A DNA stretch of 64,000 bases from Aurelia coerulea (Eukaryota > Cnidaria > Scyphozoa > Semaeostomeae > Ulmaridae). Below, in pieces: positions 43,261-53,973 of this stretch; the first letter of the stretch is position 1, and every line of letters starts with the position of its first letter. The stretch spans positions 11,490,501 through 11,554,500 of the forward strand of contig CM076952.1 of assembly GCA_039566865.1 (NCBI GenBank), in the 5' to 3' direction. A program made the position numbers and the translations under genes. A model generated the notes under the pieces. That model was not told the origin of the DNA and did no database searches. It saw only the letters and a list, made by a program, of their open reading frames with translations.

Positions 43261-44604
43261 AGAAATATATAATAAACACATACAAATAAGTTAGATAGTT
43301 ATATGGCAAATGTCATTGAACCTTTTATTCTTGAGTAATGTAATGTTAACTATTTGTTTATGCTTTGAGCATAATAGAATACTGTTTATTATTCCTATAT
43401 TATGCTTAATGTCAAGAAACACTATCTGCAGCAGTGTTACAGACCACACTGATAATTCATGCATTTAAAAACTAAGAAAAAATTAAGAAACTTTCAGCAT
43501 TAAAATGTGATTATTTTCAGGATGAATTAAGACACTTTTACCTTGTGCTGCTTTGGCAATCAGAACAATCATGATTGTTTTGTTTAAGATTTTAGCATCC
43601 TTTCATTTAAAAGCATTTAGATCCAGCTGGCTGATTTTGAATGAAATCATGATTATTTTTATTGCCAAAGGAATGCAAGGCAAGGTTAGTACAAGCCTGA
43701 TCCAAGTTTCTTATAAAAGAAATGTGCCTGGCTGCTGTGAATTATTAAAAGCTCAAAATGTTTGATCAGAGGTTGTTTGAATGTTCAATTTGGTAGCATG
43801 GAATAATGAAAACACACAAAGTTAGTAATTAAACTTCAATTTGCAAAATAAAACTCTGAAACAATAAAGGAATATATGTTTTCAACTGGTTATTCTTTTG
43901 AAAATGGTATCACTGCAGCTAGCCTTTGAATTCATGGATGGAATTCCAAAAAAATGAAGTGTCTTTCTCTTTGATTATCCTGCAGGGTGTGTGAAAGATG
44001 ACTGATTTGAGAGGTCCCAAAAAGATCACATAGTCAATATTATCATATTTAATAGTCAACTTTCCTCTCAGAGACATCTTAAGATCAGAGAAATCAGAGA
44101 GATCTCAGAAAGCAGGAGATCTTCAAATGGCTCTGTGCATAGCACTACTTCTAGTGAGCAATAGCAGCACCATGGGGGTGGACTGGGGGGCTTTTCCCCT
44201 GCTATTCTTCCCAGGATCAATTTGTAATTCATCTAAATCCGAGGAGAAAATGTTGAGGGAGCGGTGAGATTTTACTGAAGTACTTTTGGTACTTTTATCT
44301 CTTGTTTCATTATGGAAAACTACTCGTAACTTGAGAGCACGCTGAATCACTAAAAACATTTGATGTTAAAATAGTAGAGCCTCTGCGTTTCCCAATTTTT
44401 GTTTTGCAGGATTTCCTATCAATTTCTATTGAAAATTCCTGAGATATTGCCGCTTCTTAATGCTGATGGGTGCTTGAAGGGTGTTTTCTAGCTGTAAAGA
44501 AGGTGTTTCCTACTGTTTGCGTTTCCTAGCAGCAACAATGAGAAAAGACCCAAAATTTTTCGTATATCATCTCATCAACTGAACTTCATAAACTGTATGG
44601 ATGA

Positions 44605-44925
44605 AAAAGGGTGGTGGCCTGAAAACATGAGGAGGGGCTCTTGGCTAAATTTTGGGTAGGGGTCTGCCTTGAGCATATATTCAATATCGTACCGTTGGCT
44701 AGACTAATTTTTACGAAAATGGTACCCTTGGCTAGACCAGTAATGTTGACCATTCTCTGAACCAATATTGTCAAAGTTGTACCAAATATGATATCATGAC
44801 CATTCGCTAGACCAATATTGTCAAAATGATACCCTTGGCTAGACCAGAAGTCCGAAAAAGTATACTCTTCGTTGCGGCACATCCCCAGGTACCTTTACTA
44901 TGGAAGAACCCCCCCCCCCCCATGC
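44605..44925. repeat. Dispersed GGCTAGACC-rich repeat, copy 1
   Basis: About 320 bp with several spaced copies of TTGGCTAGACC (or GGCTAGACT) and ACCCTTGGCTAGACCA, ending in a poly(C) run. A second copy lies at 48005-48270 inside a foldback. The poly-G/C border is reminiscent of the MITE at 1544-1840. Confidence 0.65.
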
Positions 44926-45764
44926 CTGAAAATATTTACAAAACAACTGATGCCTGTTCTAATTTCAAACCGTATCATTTAAAGTTATCTTTGTCCCCTT
45001 TTGATGACACCCCTGGCTCTGAGGAATACATCAATTAGCATAGGCCTATGACCAATCCAATATATCCTTTTGCCTCCAGTCAGTGACTGCATTTGATCTT
45101 TCATCAAGAAGATATCACAGGTTATATAACCAAAAAACTGCAGAGTTGTTTTCTTGCAATTGGTCATGTCTTTTTCACAAGTTGCTCTTTCTTCTACTCT
45201 CCCAAGCTCTGGTCATAACAAAACAAGGCCAATAAAGAGAGAATGTGTAGATTGTTAGGCCCAAATGCTGCCATGTATCTGTCAGTCTGTGCTTGTTTGC
45301 ACGAGGAATTGTCCATCCCTTACAGGCAGTACCTTTAAAAACTTCCCATGGCATTTACTGTCTTCGCAGCTTTGTGCAAACATTAAGAATTTTGGTGATG
45401 ATATACAAAGCGATTTGCCAAAGCCAGTTCACCGTGCTACAAGCATATTGCGACCTTACATTTATCCTAATAGAGCATCCACTTGATAGGATCGCAATTC
45501 TTCCATGTTTAAAACTGTCTTCGAAGCCTCGATTGCTCTCCGTTGCAATTCAAACTTCTGCTGCAAACCTTCTCTCTGCCATTTTGTTCGTTGCTCAGTC
45601 AGTCAAGTGAGCAGAAGTGCGCAACGTGCAACACAACACCCCGATCTCCTCTTAAGTGTGGCCTGCCTATTGTATTCTTTTGTTTCTAAGAGCTCAATGA
45701 TTGGCTGAAGTCCACATCAAAAGTACCGACAGCGTCCCAAATGTGGGACGCTTCGGATCAAATT

Positions 45765-45875
45765 ACTCATTAATTATTCATGAGGGCCGCAGTTCAACAA
45801 GTCTGTTTAGCAATATACTTTCCGGTAGACTTATTACAGTTGACAAAACAGACTTGGGGCAAGTCTAGGAGCGTG
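45765..45875 (+). repeat. Dispersed repeat with AGACTTGGGGCAAGTCT, copy 2
   Basis: Same blocks as 41130-41275 in the opposite orientation. It ends 18 bp upstream of the ORF1 start at 45893. Confidence 0.6.
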
Positions 45876-45892
45876 ACGACGAAGCAATCAAC

Positions 45893-46645
45893 ATGACGGA
45901 CAAAGGAGTCTCGCATGACGCCCTTCGTGCAATAATATCTGATCTCTTTGACGAAAAATTAGCAGATTTAAAAGATCTTGCCACAAAGGATTGCATTCTT
46001 GCTTTACACGAAACCATTCAAGATCAACAAAATAAGATACAAGAACTCGAAGCCAAAGTTGTTCTGTTAGAGAGATACATAGATCGAATAGAGGTGAACG
46101 AACGAAGGATACAAGAACACGAGGAGCGACTAGCAAAGCTAGAGCTGTGTGGAGATGAAGCGGAGCAGTATCAAAGAAGGCTTTGTCTGCGAATATATGG
46201 AGTGGAGCTCAAAGATGAATCAGATGGAGAATCAGGTAATAAATGCCTAAAAAATGTGAAGAAAATGTTTAAACAAGATTTAAAAGTGGATATTTCCGAC
46301 CTTGCAATTGATAGGGCCCATAGAATTGGATCAGTTGTGGAAGACCCAAGCACTAAGAAGAGGTACCGTCCAATCATAGTGCGGTTCACTACCTAGAGGC
46401 ATAGGACTGCCGTATACAGAGCATGGAAGGCTACAAATAAGTTTCAAGTGCGAATGGATTTGACACACAGGAGGTTAAAGCTGCTGGGAAAAGCAAATGA
46501 TGTCCTTAAAGACAAAGGCAAAACCGATTGTTTTGCAATGGCTGATGTGAACTGTAGATTGACAGCAAAGCTTGACGACTGTTTTCACTTTTTTAAGACT
46601 GAAAATGAATTCATGGACCTGCTAGCCCCATCAAATACAAACTGA
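45893..46645 (+). pseudogene. L1-type ORF1 protein, one in-frame stop
   Basis: A frame of 251 codons. Residues 10-95 form an acidic/basic coiled coil with heptad character (KIQELEAKVVLLERYIDRIE). An RNA-binding domain of the L1 ORF1 type follows: QRRLCLRIYGVE, then AIDRAHRIG, IIVRFTT and a C-terminal domain with LKLLGKANDVLK. The only lesion is TAG at 46394-46396, one base from TGG; relatives have Trp here (FTTWRHRT). The frame then continues to a TGA at 46643-46645. Such proteins coat LINE RNA. It could be ORF1 of the family-2 LINE whose ORF2 starts at 53089, but the 6.4-kb gap makes this unproven. Confidence 0.75.
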
Positions 46646-47681
46646 GAACCTATGGTTAGTCTTCACGTTAGTTGCACTTAGTCGTAGATTTTATGTTTTT
46701 AACCTGCCGTATGGGCTGTTGTGAGTTATTTGACGGCAAGGATTACCTGCTATTTCAAATTTTGAAGCCTAGAGTGGTGTCGCCCATTATGCCCATGTTT
46801 TAATTATTGTTCTTTGTTTATTATTTGGTACTTTAAACACAAATATATTAATAAGAATTAACCTAAACTTCGAGTTTTGGCAATTGAAATACATGCTTCG
46901 AGGGCGACCGGCCATAATGGGCGACGCTACTCTATATCTGCTGTTATTTCAAATAGCAGCTCATATAGCATGTTAATTCTTAGCCGTCGACCTGCTCACT
47001 GCATCCTTCTGTTCTTAGTGCAGTATTTACTGTCTATGGTATGGACTAATAAATATCCCGAAAATGTCTTTTTTTTAACAAAAATGAGTAAGGATCAGGT
47101 ACCACCCCACCTCCCTCGATATTGAAGGGTGTTTGTTTTGTTTGTTTTTTTAACTTTCTGACCCTTTACTTAACCTACCAAGTAAGTTGTTAGGCCTGCA
47201 CTCGTTTTGCAAAATGTGTTTGAATGAAATTTGGAAAGGCCTTGTTTATGTTGATATTACAACAAACCCATATCTCACAATATTTTGTCCCTTATATTAG
47301 ACAAGATTATTTTCATCGAAGCACTACGAATATATTTTTTCCCGAAATATACTAAAATGCAGCAAAGACCAGAAATGTTTCTTATGCGCGCGCAGGAGGG
47401 TCATGCATGCCTCCTGGAAACGAGGCGAAGTGATCACGTGACAATCACAACGGTGGAAAGCAGAAATTGAATCAGCTGATGCTATAGCTAGCAGCGACGA
47501 TCGAAATGAAGAACTGATTTAAGAATGACTATTTGTAGCTTATTTCACAATGTCCAGCAAAAGATTGTTATAAATCAATTTTAGTTTCAATACTAGGCTC
47601 CTTTCAAATTCAACCAGAAACATCCAGACCAGTGATGGATGCAGACCAAACTCGAAGAGGCAAAAATTGAATGATATCGTG
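46646..47681. other. Unassigned segment downstream of ORF1
   Basis: No coding or repeat structure was recognised. Short open frames lack motifs. Confidence 0.4.
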
Positions 47682-48588
47682 TATGGCACGCGAAAATCAC
47701 AAAAACCTGATAATCCTAGTTTATCACTGATAAACTAGGATTATCACTTTGATAAACTAGGTTTATCACGATAAACTGGGTTTATCAACTGATAAACTGA
47801 GATTATCAACATTTCTTCGATAAACTGGGTTTATCAAAGTGATAAACTAGGTTTATCAACCAAAAATTTGATAAACTAGGATTATCAGCTGATAAACTAG
47901 GTTTATCGAATTCTGTTGTTTATGAGATTATCTGGTACCTAATGTTCGTACACAAGACGCATTTTAAACGCGGGTGCGCGTTCATGTTTTTGGCGCTCAA
48001 ACCAAATATGTGCGGAACACGGGCGGGGGGGGGGGAGGGGGAGTTCATAGCTAAATTTTGGGAAGGGGTCTGCCGCGAGCATATTCAAAATGGTACTGTT
48101 GGCTAGACCAATTTTTACGAAAATGGCACCCTTGGCTAGACCAATTTCGACCATTCTCTGGACCAATACGCAACATTTAAAATTGTATCAAATATGACAT
48201 AATGACCGTTCGCTAGACCAATATTGTCAAAAATGATACCCTTGGCTAGACCGTTGCTAGGCCGGAATTGCAACAATAAAAAACATGAACACGCACCCGC
48301 GTTTGAAGCGCGTCTTGTTTACGGACAAAAGGTACGAGATAATGTCATAAACAACAGAATTCGATAAACCTAGTTTATCAGTTGATAATCCTAGTTTATC
48401 AAATTTTTGGTTGATAAACCTAGTTTATCACTTTGATAAACCCAGTTTATCGAAGAAATGTTGATAATCTCAGTTTATCAGTTGATAAACCCAGTTTATC
48501 GTGATAAACCTAGTTTATCAAAGTGATAATCCTAGTCTATCAGTGATAAACTAGGATTATCGGGTTTTTGTGATTTTCGCGTGCCATA
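47682..48588. mobile_element. Foldback element with palindromic 18-bp subrepeats
   Basis: The ends TATGGCACGCGAAAATCAC and its complement bound 907 bp. The arms are about 300 bp. The outer part of each arm is a run of near-palindromic units of the type TGATAAACCTAGTTTATCA, about ten per arm, each containing GATAA on both strands. The centre holds a GGCTAGACC repeat copy and a poly(G) run. No coding frame and no clear TSD were found. Confidence 0.8.
48005..48270. repeat. Dispersed GGCTAGACC-rich repeat, copy 2
   Basis: It matches 44605-44925 in order of blocks: poly(G), CTAAATTTTGGG, GGGGTCTGCC, then spaced GGCTAGACC copies. It forms the centre of the foldback 47682-48588. Confidence 0.65.
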
Positions 48589-50224
48589 AGCGTGGCAATG
48601 GAGCACGAACATTTTTTACTGGATTTCCTCGATATAACAAAATAATTAGATGATCATTGTACTGCATACTCCCTTTCATTTTGTGTGAAGCAGATAAAAA
48701 GAGGAGATGGAGGCTAAGGCTACATCACAGTTCTGGGTGTATTTCTTGCCAAAATTTGGGCAACAAGCAGAAAGCAGAGTTCTCTTCTTGAAGGGGGGGG
48801 GGGGCAAATCCCATCCCCTTAAATTCTAGCAACTGATTTAATTGATTTAACTCTGGGCTATTTATTCATTTTAAGATATTTGGTGATTTAATTTTAGACT
48901 GAATGTTGGTATCAAATGTGCGCTGGTGATTGACCCCTAAAAGCAAAATGACATCCTGTTGTGGTAAACTCTGTCGCAATGTGCTTCTTAGGTACGAAAG
49001 GGTGCCAGTTTTACAACAATAGGATACAATTGTTTTTCGGAGCCAATGTGCTGCAATACAGTACTCCTTCAAACCAGAGCCGTAGGAAGCATCTTAAACT
49101 TGGGGGCATAACACTACAAGGACAGACACTTCCCGAAACAAAAAGGACACTTTTTCATCATAATTGCACAATTTGGGGGGGGGGGCATGTGCTCCCAGTG
49201 CCCCCATGGTTCCTACACCTCTGCTTCAAACTCATCACCTTTTTCATCAGGCATTGACTACTTCAAAGATGGCAGTGAGGAATTATTACCATTTAATACA
49301 TGGCATCCTGATTGAATCCTTACAAAATCATTAAAATTCTTAATTGGAATACAATGCATCTTGATAAAAAGTTCCGCCCCTCCTCCCCTCCATCTTGAGC
49401 ATAATTTTCTGTTCTGGATCTTTCAATCTAATGCCTAATGGTAAAATACAGTTTCAACAAAATTCCAAATTTACAAGATCCTACTATTTATGGCTAGCTA
49501 AGGATTTCAAACAAGAAAATACAACAATTATCAGATGTAGTCACAGAAAAATACCTTAAGACTTTACAGCTGCATTCCACATCACCAACTTATTTAGAAT
49601 CATTCAAACCTTAGGAGCAGGAAAGGAATCAATCTGAAATTCCTTGGAAATTTTTTACATACTTGGAAATTTTTACACAAGTTGAAATGGAGATATTTCA
49701 ATGCCTCAAGATTTGCTAAAATTCACCCTATTCAAACAGTGTCCATTCTTCTTCTGGGAATCCTGTCTTGAACATCTTGCAGGGCCCAGCAAAAATTTGC
49801 AAATTGGAGGAGTTGTATCAGGAGCAAGCATATTTGATCTTGCAGTATCTGAGAAAAAATAAAGGAGAATTAGAGATTTCTCATCTAACTGTTCTTTCCA
49901 CCAAGTGCCCAATAGTAAAAATCAGAGATAAAAAAACTTGTGATGGGTAATAACTGTAATAACTGACACAACAGGGTGGAATTATTGCTAAATTTGTAAA
50001 ATAACTGCATATGCTTTTATGCTAAGCAGCAACCAAATGTGGGTCATTTGAAGGTGAATCAATCACAAATGAATTCTGGTATTTTGATATAAAAATAGGA
50101 ACTCAAAGCAAATAAGTCATAAGTTGACAATCTAAATTTTAATTTCATTGTGCATTAGTGAGGCAAATAGTCCTTGTAAAACATGATGAAACAAGGTAAT
50201 AGAGCATCAGAGCACGAGGAGACT
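48589..50224. other. Unassigned segment containing one MITE
   Basis: Apart from the MITE at 49075-49223, I see only short open frames without motifs, and a poly(G) run near 48797. Confidence 0.4.
49075..49223. mobile_element. hAT-like MITE, perfect 8-bp TSD
   Basis: A 149-bp insert with ends CAGAGCCGTAGGAAGC and (inverted) CAGAGGTGTAGGAACC. It is flanked by the perfect duplication CTTCAAAC at 49067-49074 and 49224-49231. A G run lies in the right half. The ends and the 8-bp TSD fit hAT. Confidence 0.85.
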
Positions 50225-50233
50225 CTGTCTGAG

Positions 50234-51917
50234 AAGATAAGGCTCAAATCCTTACTGGTTGTCAGAGCATGCGGAAATCATCCAATTTCATGCTTGTCAG
50301 CCAATGAGATCACCGCTTTCTAGCCCCTGGAGACAAAATCGCTCGTTTGAGGTAAATTTTCTAGTACCCTCACTAAAACTGAAATGGATGCTAGAATACT
50401 TCAGTTATTCGCAATTTTTTTTAATAAATCAGTTGTGGGGATGTCCGTCCAGAGTTGTTTACATGTTTAGGCACACAGCTTGTTTGGGGCCGGAGCTGCG
50501 TTCATTTTACGGTCGAAGATTATTGACCTACGTTGAAATATCTATAGAAATCGCTACAAATGAGATATACAGATAAGAATTTCAGCAATTATGCATACTG
50601 ACCTCAGCAATAACCCAAACTCCTTTACTGCTATCATATCTCAAAATTGGAGGCAATTTCTAATGATTTCTGGTAGAGATATCATTTGGGCCTAAGCTTG
50701 TCCTCGCTTAAAACTCATTCCATTGCACTTAAAAAGTAATGGTAAAATTCTAGAGCTGAATAATGCACTTACCCATGACTCAGGCACCAGTTTGACTTCG
50801 TTTGCCTTTTTTACATTAGCAAATTTTTATAAGAAACGACCAGTTGTGGGTGAATTGCAAAAACTTTCCTCGGTCCATATTTTTATCTGCACAGTCTATC
50901 CGCTTCAAACAACAAACAGTGAACTTTGTATCATAAAAGTCTTGCATCACAAAACATTCCTATAGAACGATTCCATGCGCCTTAGCGAGGCACTCGTGAA
51001 TTGTTTTCACGCATTTGGTTCAATCAGTCAATGCAAACAAACAAAAGTGCAAAACCGGGTATCTTTTTTAGCGAACCCAAAACAATGTTTTGTTCTTTTT
51101 ATGTTTTGCATTGATTGAAAAAAGAACGAAATGCGTGAATACAATTCACGAGTGCCTCGCTAAAGCGCATAGAATCGTTCAAAAGGAATGTTCTGTGATG
51201 CAAGACTTTTATTATACAATGTCAAAGTTCACTGTTTGTTGTTTGAAGCGGAGAATCTGTGTAGAGAAAAATATGGACCGAAGAAAGTTTTTGCAATTCG
51301 CCCACAACTGGTTGTTTCTTACAAAAATTTGGCAAATTAAAGAAGGCAAACGAAGTCAAACTGGTGTCTGAGTCATGGGTAAGCGCATTATCTAGCTCAA
51401 GAACTTTACCATTACTTTTTAAGTGCAATGGAATGAGTTTTAAGCGAGGACAAGCTTAGGCCCAAATGATATCTCTACCAGAAATCGTTAGAAATTGCCT
51501 CCAATTTTGAGATATGATAGCAGTGAAAGAGTTTCGGTTATTGCTCAGGTCAGTATGCATAATTGCTGAAATGCTTATCTGTATATCTCATTTGTAGCGA
51601 TTTCTATAGATATTTCAACGAAGGTAAGTATTCTTCGACCGGAAAATGAACACAGCTCCGGCCCCAAACAAGCTGTGTGCCTAAACATGTAAACAACTCT
51701 GGACGGACATCCCCATAACTGATTTATTAAAAAAAATTGCAAATAACTGAAGTATTTTAGCATCCATTTCAGTTTTAGTGAGGGTACTAGAAAATTTACC
51801 TCAAACGACCGATTTTGTCTCCAGGGGCTAGAAAGCGGTGATCTCATTGGCTGACAAGCATGAAATTGGATGATTTCCGCATGCTCTGACAACCAGTAAG
51901 GATTTGAGCCTTATCTT
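50234..51917. mobile_element. 1.68-kb foldback, 9-bp TSD (MULE-like), copy 1
   Basis: A nearly complete palindrome. Both ends read AAGATAAGGCTCAAATCCTT inward, the arms are about 780 bp, and a short asymmetric centre lies at about 51000-51145. It is flanked by the perfect 9-bp repeat CTGTCTGAG (50225-50233, 51918-51926). A 9-bp TSD with very long TIRs fits Mutator-like elements. Frames of about 105 codons appear in both arms as mirror images and are probably not coding. Confidence 0.85.
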
Positions 51918-51926
51918 CTGTCTGAG

Positions 51927-53088
51927 TACAAAAAGGCAAGACTGAAAAACAAAAGGCCATCCAGCGACAACAACAGCAAGAATGCTAAGACAATAGAATG
52001 GCCTAGGCATGGATGCCGTATTTTGTTCAAATGTTTACAAACTAAAACACGAAAATTAACAATGTTAGCCAATTTTTCGACAAGAACTGGTTTGAGAAAT
52101 TTGAAGCTGAACATCTCGCCAACACAGTGATGATAGTCTCATTTTGCGGCAGCCACTAGATTTTGCGCAAATTTCAGTTTTCTGGGGCTACTAAATGTTC
52201 CCTCTTTCCCATTAGAAAATGACCTGTGTTAAGAAATTAAATATTTTTGTGGAAAAAAATGCCAGGATAAATGATCGGAATACGATTCATGAAATTATAC
52301 ATCCTAACGAAGCTGGGATAAAAATTTCCATGGCATATTCATTGTTTAGACCTTCCTACAAGCTGTCTGTTTACATGTAAACAAACAAGAGATTTTTTTC
52401 GTCATCGAAAACAGCCCTAACTTTATGGCAAAAAATGAAACACTTAGCCAATTTTTCAAGAATACTGACCTGCCCCAAAATGATGCTCATATCCTGCAGA
52501 TAAAATCCACAAATGTTCAGCTTGCGGCAGCCACTAGTTTTTCCACAAAATCCATATCTCTCTTTTGATTTTTCCTTGCTAAATATCGCCTTCAGCCCAA
52601 GAAAAGTAAAGCCAAATAATCCATTTTTATCGAAGCTTTCCAGGGTCGATGATCTTTTCAGCCATATTTGATCCCCTTCTCGACACATTCGGCGTGTTCT
52701 CAAACTCAAGCCGCGTCTCAAGAGGCCTGGATCACAATAGATTCCTTCGCAACTGAGTGCAGTCCCCAGAAATTCACCCCTCTCCCACCGTTCTGTTTTT
52801 GGCGGCTTGTGCAGACGCAAAAAGCACTTTGCACAGCGGTCGAAACATTTCTGGTCTTTGCTCTAAAATGCCCCAAGCTGCCAGGCTTTACATAATCCCC
52901 AGGTGTATGGCCGTCTGTTTCCCAAGAGGAAGAATTAACGCAAACCCCATACTTTGTGTTATATGTTGTTTTACATTTAGATCTAATTTGTTTTGTTGTA
53001 TTCGTCCATTTGTTCTTGTACGGATGCTTTGTTTCCAGGGATTGCTGTTCATTGAAATTCTGAGTGGCCAGGGAGATGGATACACTTA
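51927..53088. other. Upstream region of the LINE ORF2 with diverged direct repeats
   Basis: Two diverged direct copies at about 52068-52200 and 52430-52560 share TTAGCCAATTTTTC and GCGGCAGCCACTAG, which could be promoter-like repeats of the LINE leader. A minus-strand open frame (52820-52371, 149 codons) has no recognisable domain. Confidence 0.4.
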
Positions 53089-53973
53089 ATGCCAGTAGGT
53101 GTTGAGCAGTGGCGTGCAGGAATAGCTTCCCGTGAGAATCATGTCCTGCGCAAAATAGCGAAAGTTTTCCCCATTGGTTGCATCTTCTCAGATTGTATCC
53201 GCTCTATTGCCTATTTGTACCTATTCCTATGGGCATCAGTTTGCACAATTCCTATTTCTATTATCGTCGCCGGTTTCTTTTATTATTCATTGATTTTTGT
53301 CAATGAGAAGGTGCTAGATATGCAAGATCCAGTTAGCATTTACATGTCTGTCACACCCCTTGTGATCCTTCGCGTCTTCCATATTGTTTCTGTCACGAAA
53401 TCCTGCGTGGCAAATTTCTTTGTAAATTTCGTTGTTTATCGGAAACGGATAGTTAGATACTTCCAACTTAGTCTATTTACAATGCAAATCTACGTGCTCC
53501 TTGGCTATTTTCAATTCGAAAATAAACTGTTGCTTTGCGGGGATATTGAAACAAATCCTGGACCCGATCATAATAAGATTTTCAAATTTCTGCACTGGAA
53601 TCTGAACAGTATTTGCACGAGAGATAAAATCAAGATCTCTTTGCTTGAAGCTTACAATTCAGTTCATCACTTTGATATCTTAGCCCTCTCAGAGACCATG
53701 TTGAATAGCACAATTGACAATGAGGAAATTAGTATTGAAGGATATAGTAAAGAAATATACCGCAATGACCAACCAAGCAACACCAAAATTGGGGGTGTCT
53801 CCATATATTTTCGGGACGGGTTGCCCATTAAACGCAGAAAAGAATTCGAGTTGTTGCAAGAAATGATCGTAACTGAAGTTAAACTTGGTGGCAAGAAAAT
53901 ATTCTTTGTAGCTGTGTATCGTAGCCCTAGCCAAGACAGCGAGACATTTGCATTGTTTACAGATAAATTACAG
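53089..53973 (+). pseudogene. LINE family-2 ORF2 N-terminus: membrane segments, 2A, endonuclease
   Basis: The frame opens at ATG 53089, with an in-frame stop about 36 bp upstream. Residues about 35-75 are strongly hydrophobic (YLYLFLWASVCTIPISIIVA) and a second hydrophobic stretch lies at about 88-120, so the N-terminus looks membrane-directed. At residues 151-159 the motif GDIETNPGP matches the 2A ribosome-skipping consensus D-x-E-x-N-P-G-P. An APE endonuclease starts directly after it (KFLHWNLNSI, LALSETML, VAVYRSPSQ). 2A motifs before or in LINE ORFs are known in some invertebrate APE-type elements. The frame is cut at 53973 by a foldback and resumes at about 55684. Confidence 0.8.
53533..53565 (+). 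promoter_or_regulatory. 2A ribosome-skipping motif
   Basis: Codons encode LCGDIETNPGP. Established 2A chemistry places the break between Gly (codon 158 of the frame) and the final Pro (codon 159). This would release the hydrophobic N-terminal part from the endonuclease-RT part. Confidence 0.8.

Larger units (their letters stand above)
41276..45764. other. Largely unassigned, with tandem and dispersed repeats
   Basis: It contains an exon-like start (41444-41498), a diverged tandem duplication (42050-43260), a solitary hAT-like end GCCTGCGTGCAGACTC at 42773-42788, and the repeat at 44605-44925. Other open frames (for example 42933-43214 and 45265-45610) show no family signature. Confidence 0.4.

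Noticed and set aside
45265..45610. Two overlapping open frames of 73 and 105 codons
   Set aside because: No recognisable family in either frame or on the other strand.
47700..48570. CRISPR-like look of the regularly repeated TGATAAACTAGGTTTATCA units
   Set aside because: Units are contiguous palindromes without unique spacers, arranged as mirror arms, in an animal-type genome. They are foldback subrepeats.
50259..51892. Mirror-image frames of about 105 codons (MSEHAEIIQFHACQ...) in both arms of the foldbacks
   Set aside because: They occur because the arms are reverse complements. The frame shows no motif and crosses the TIR, so coding is unlikely.
52371..52820. Minus-strand open frame of 149 codons
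   Set aside because: No recognisable domain. It overlaps diverged direct repeats upstream of a LINE ORF2, and nothing supports expression.
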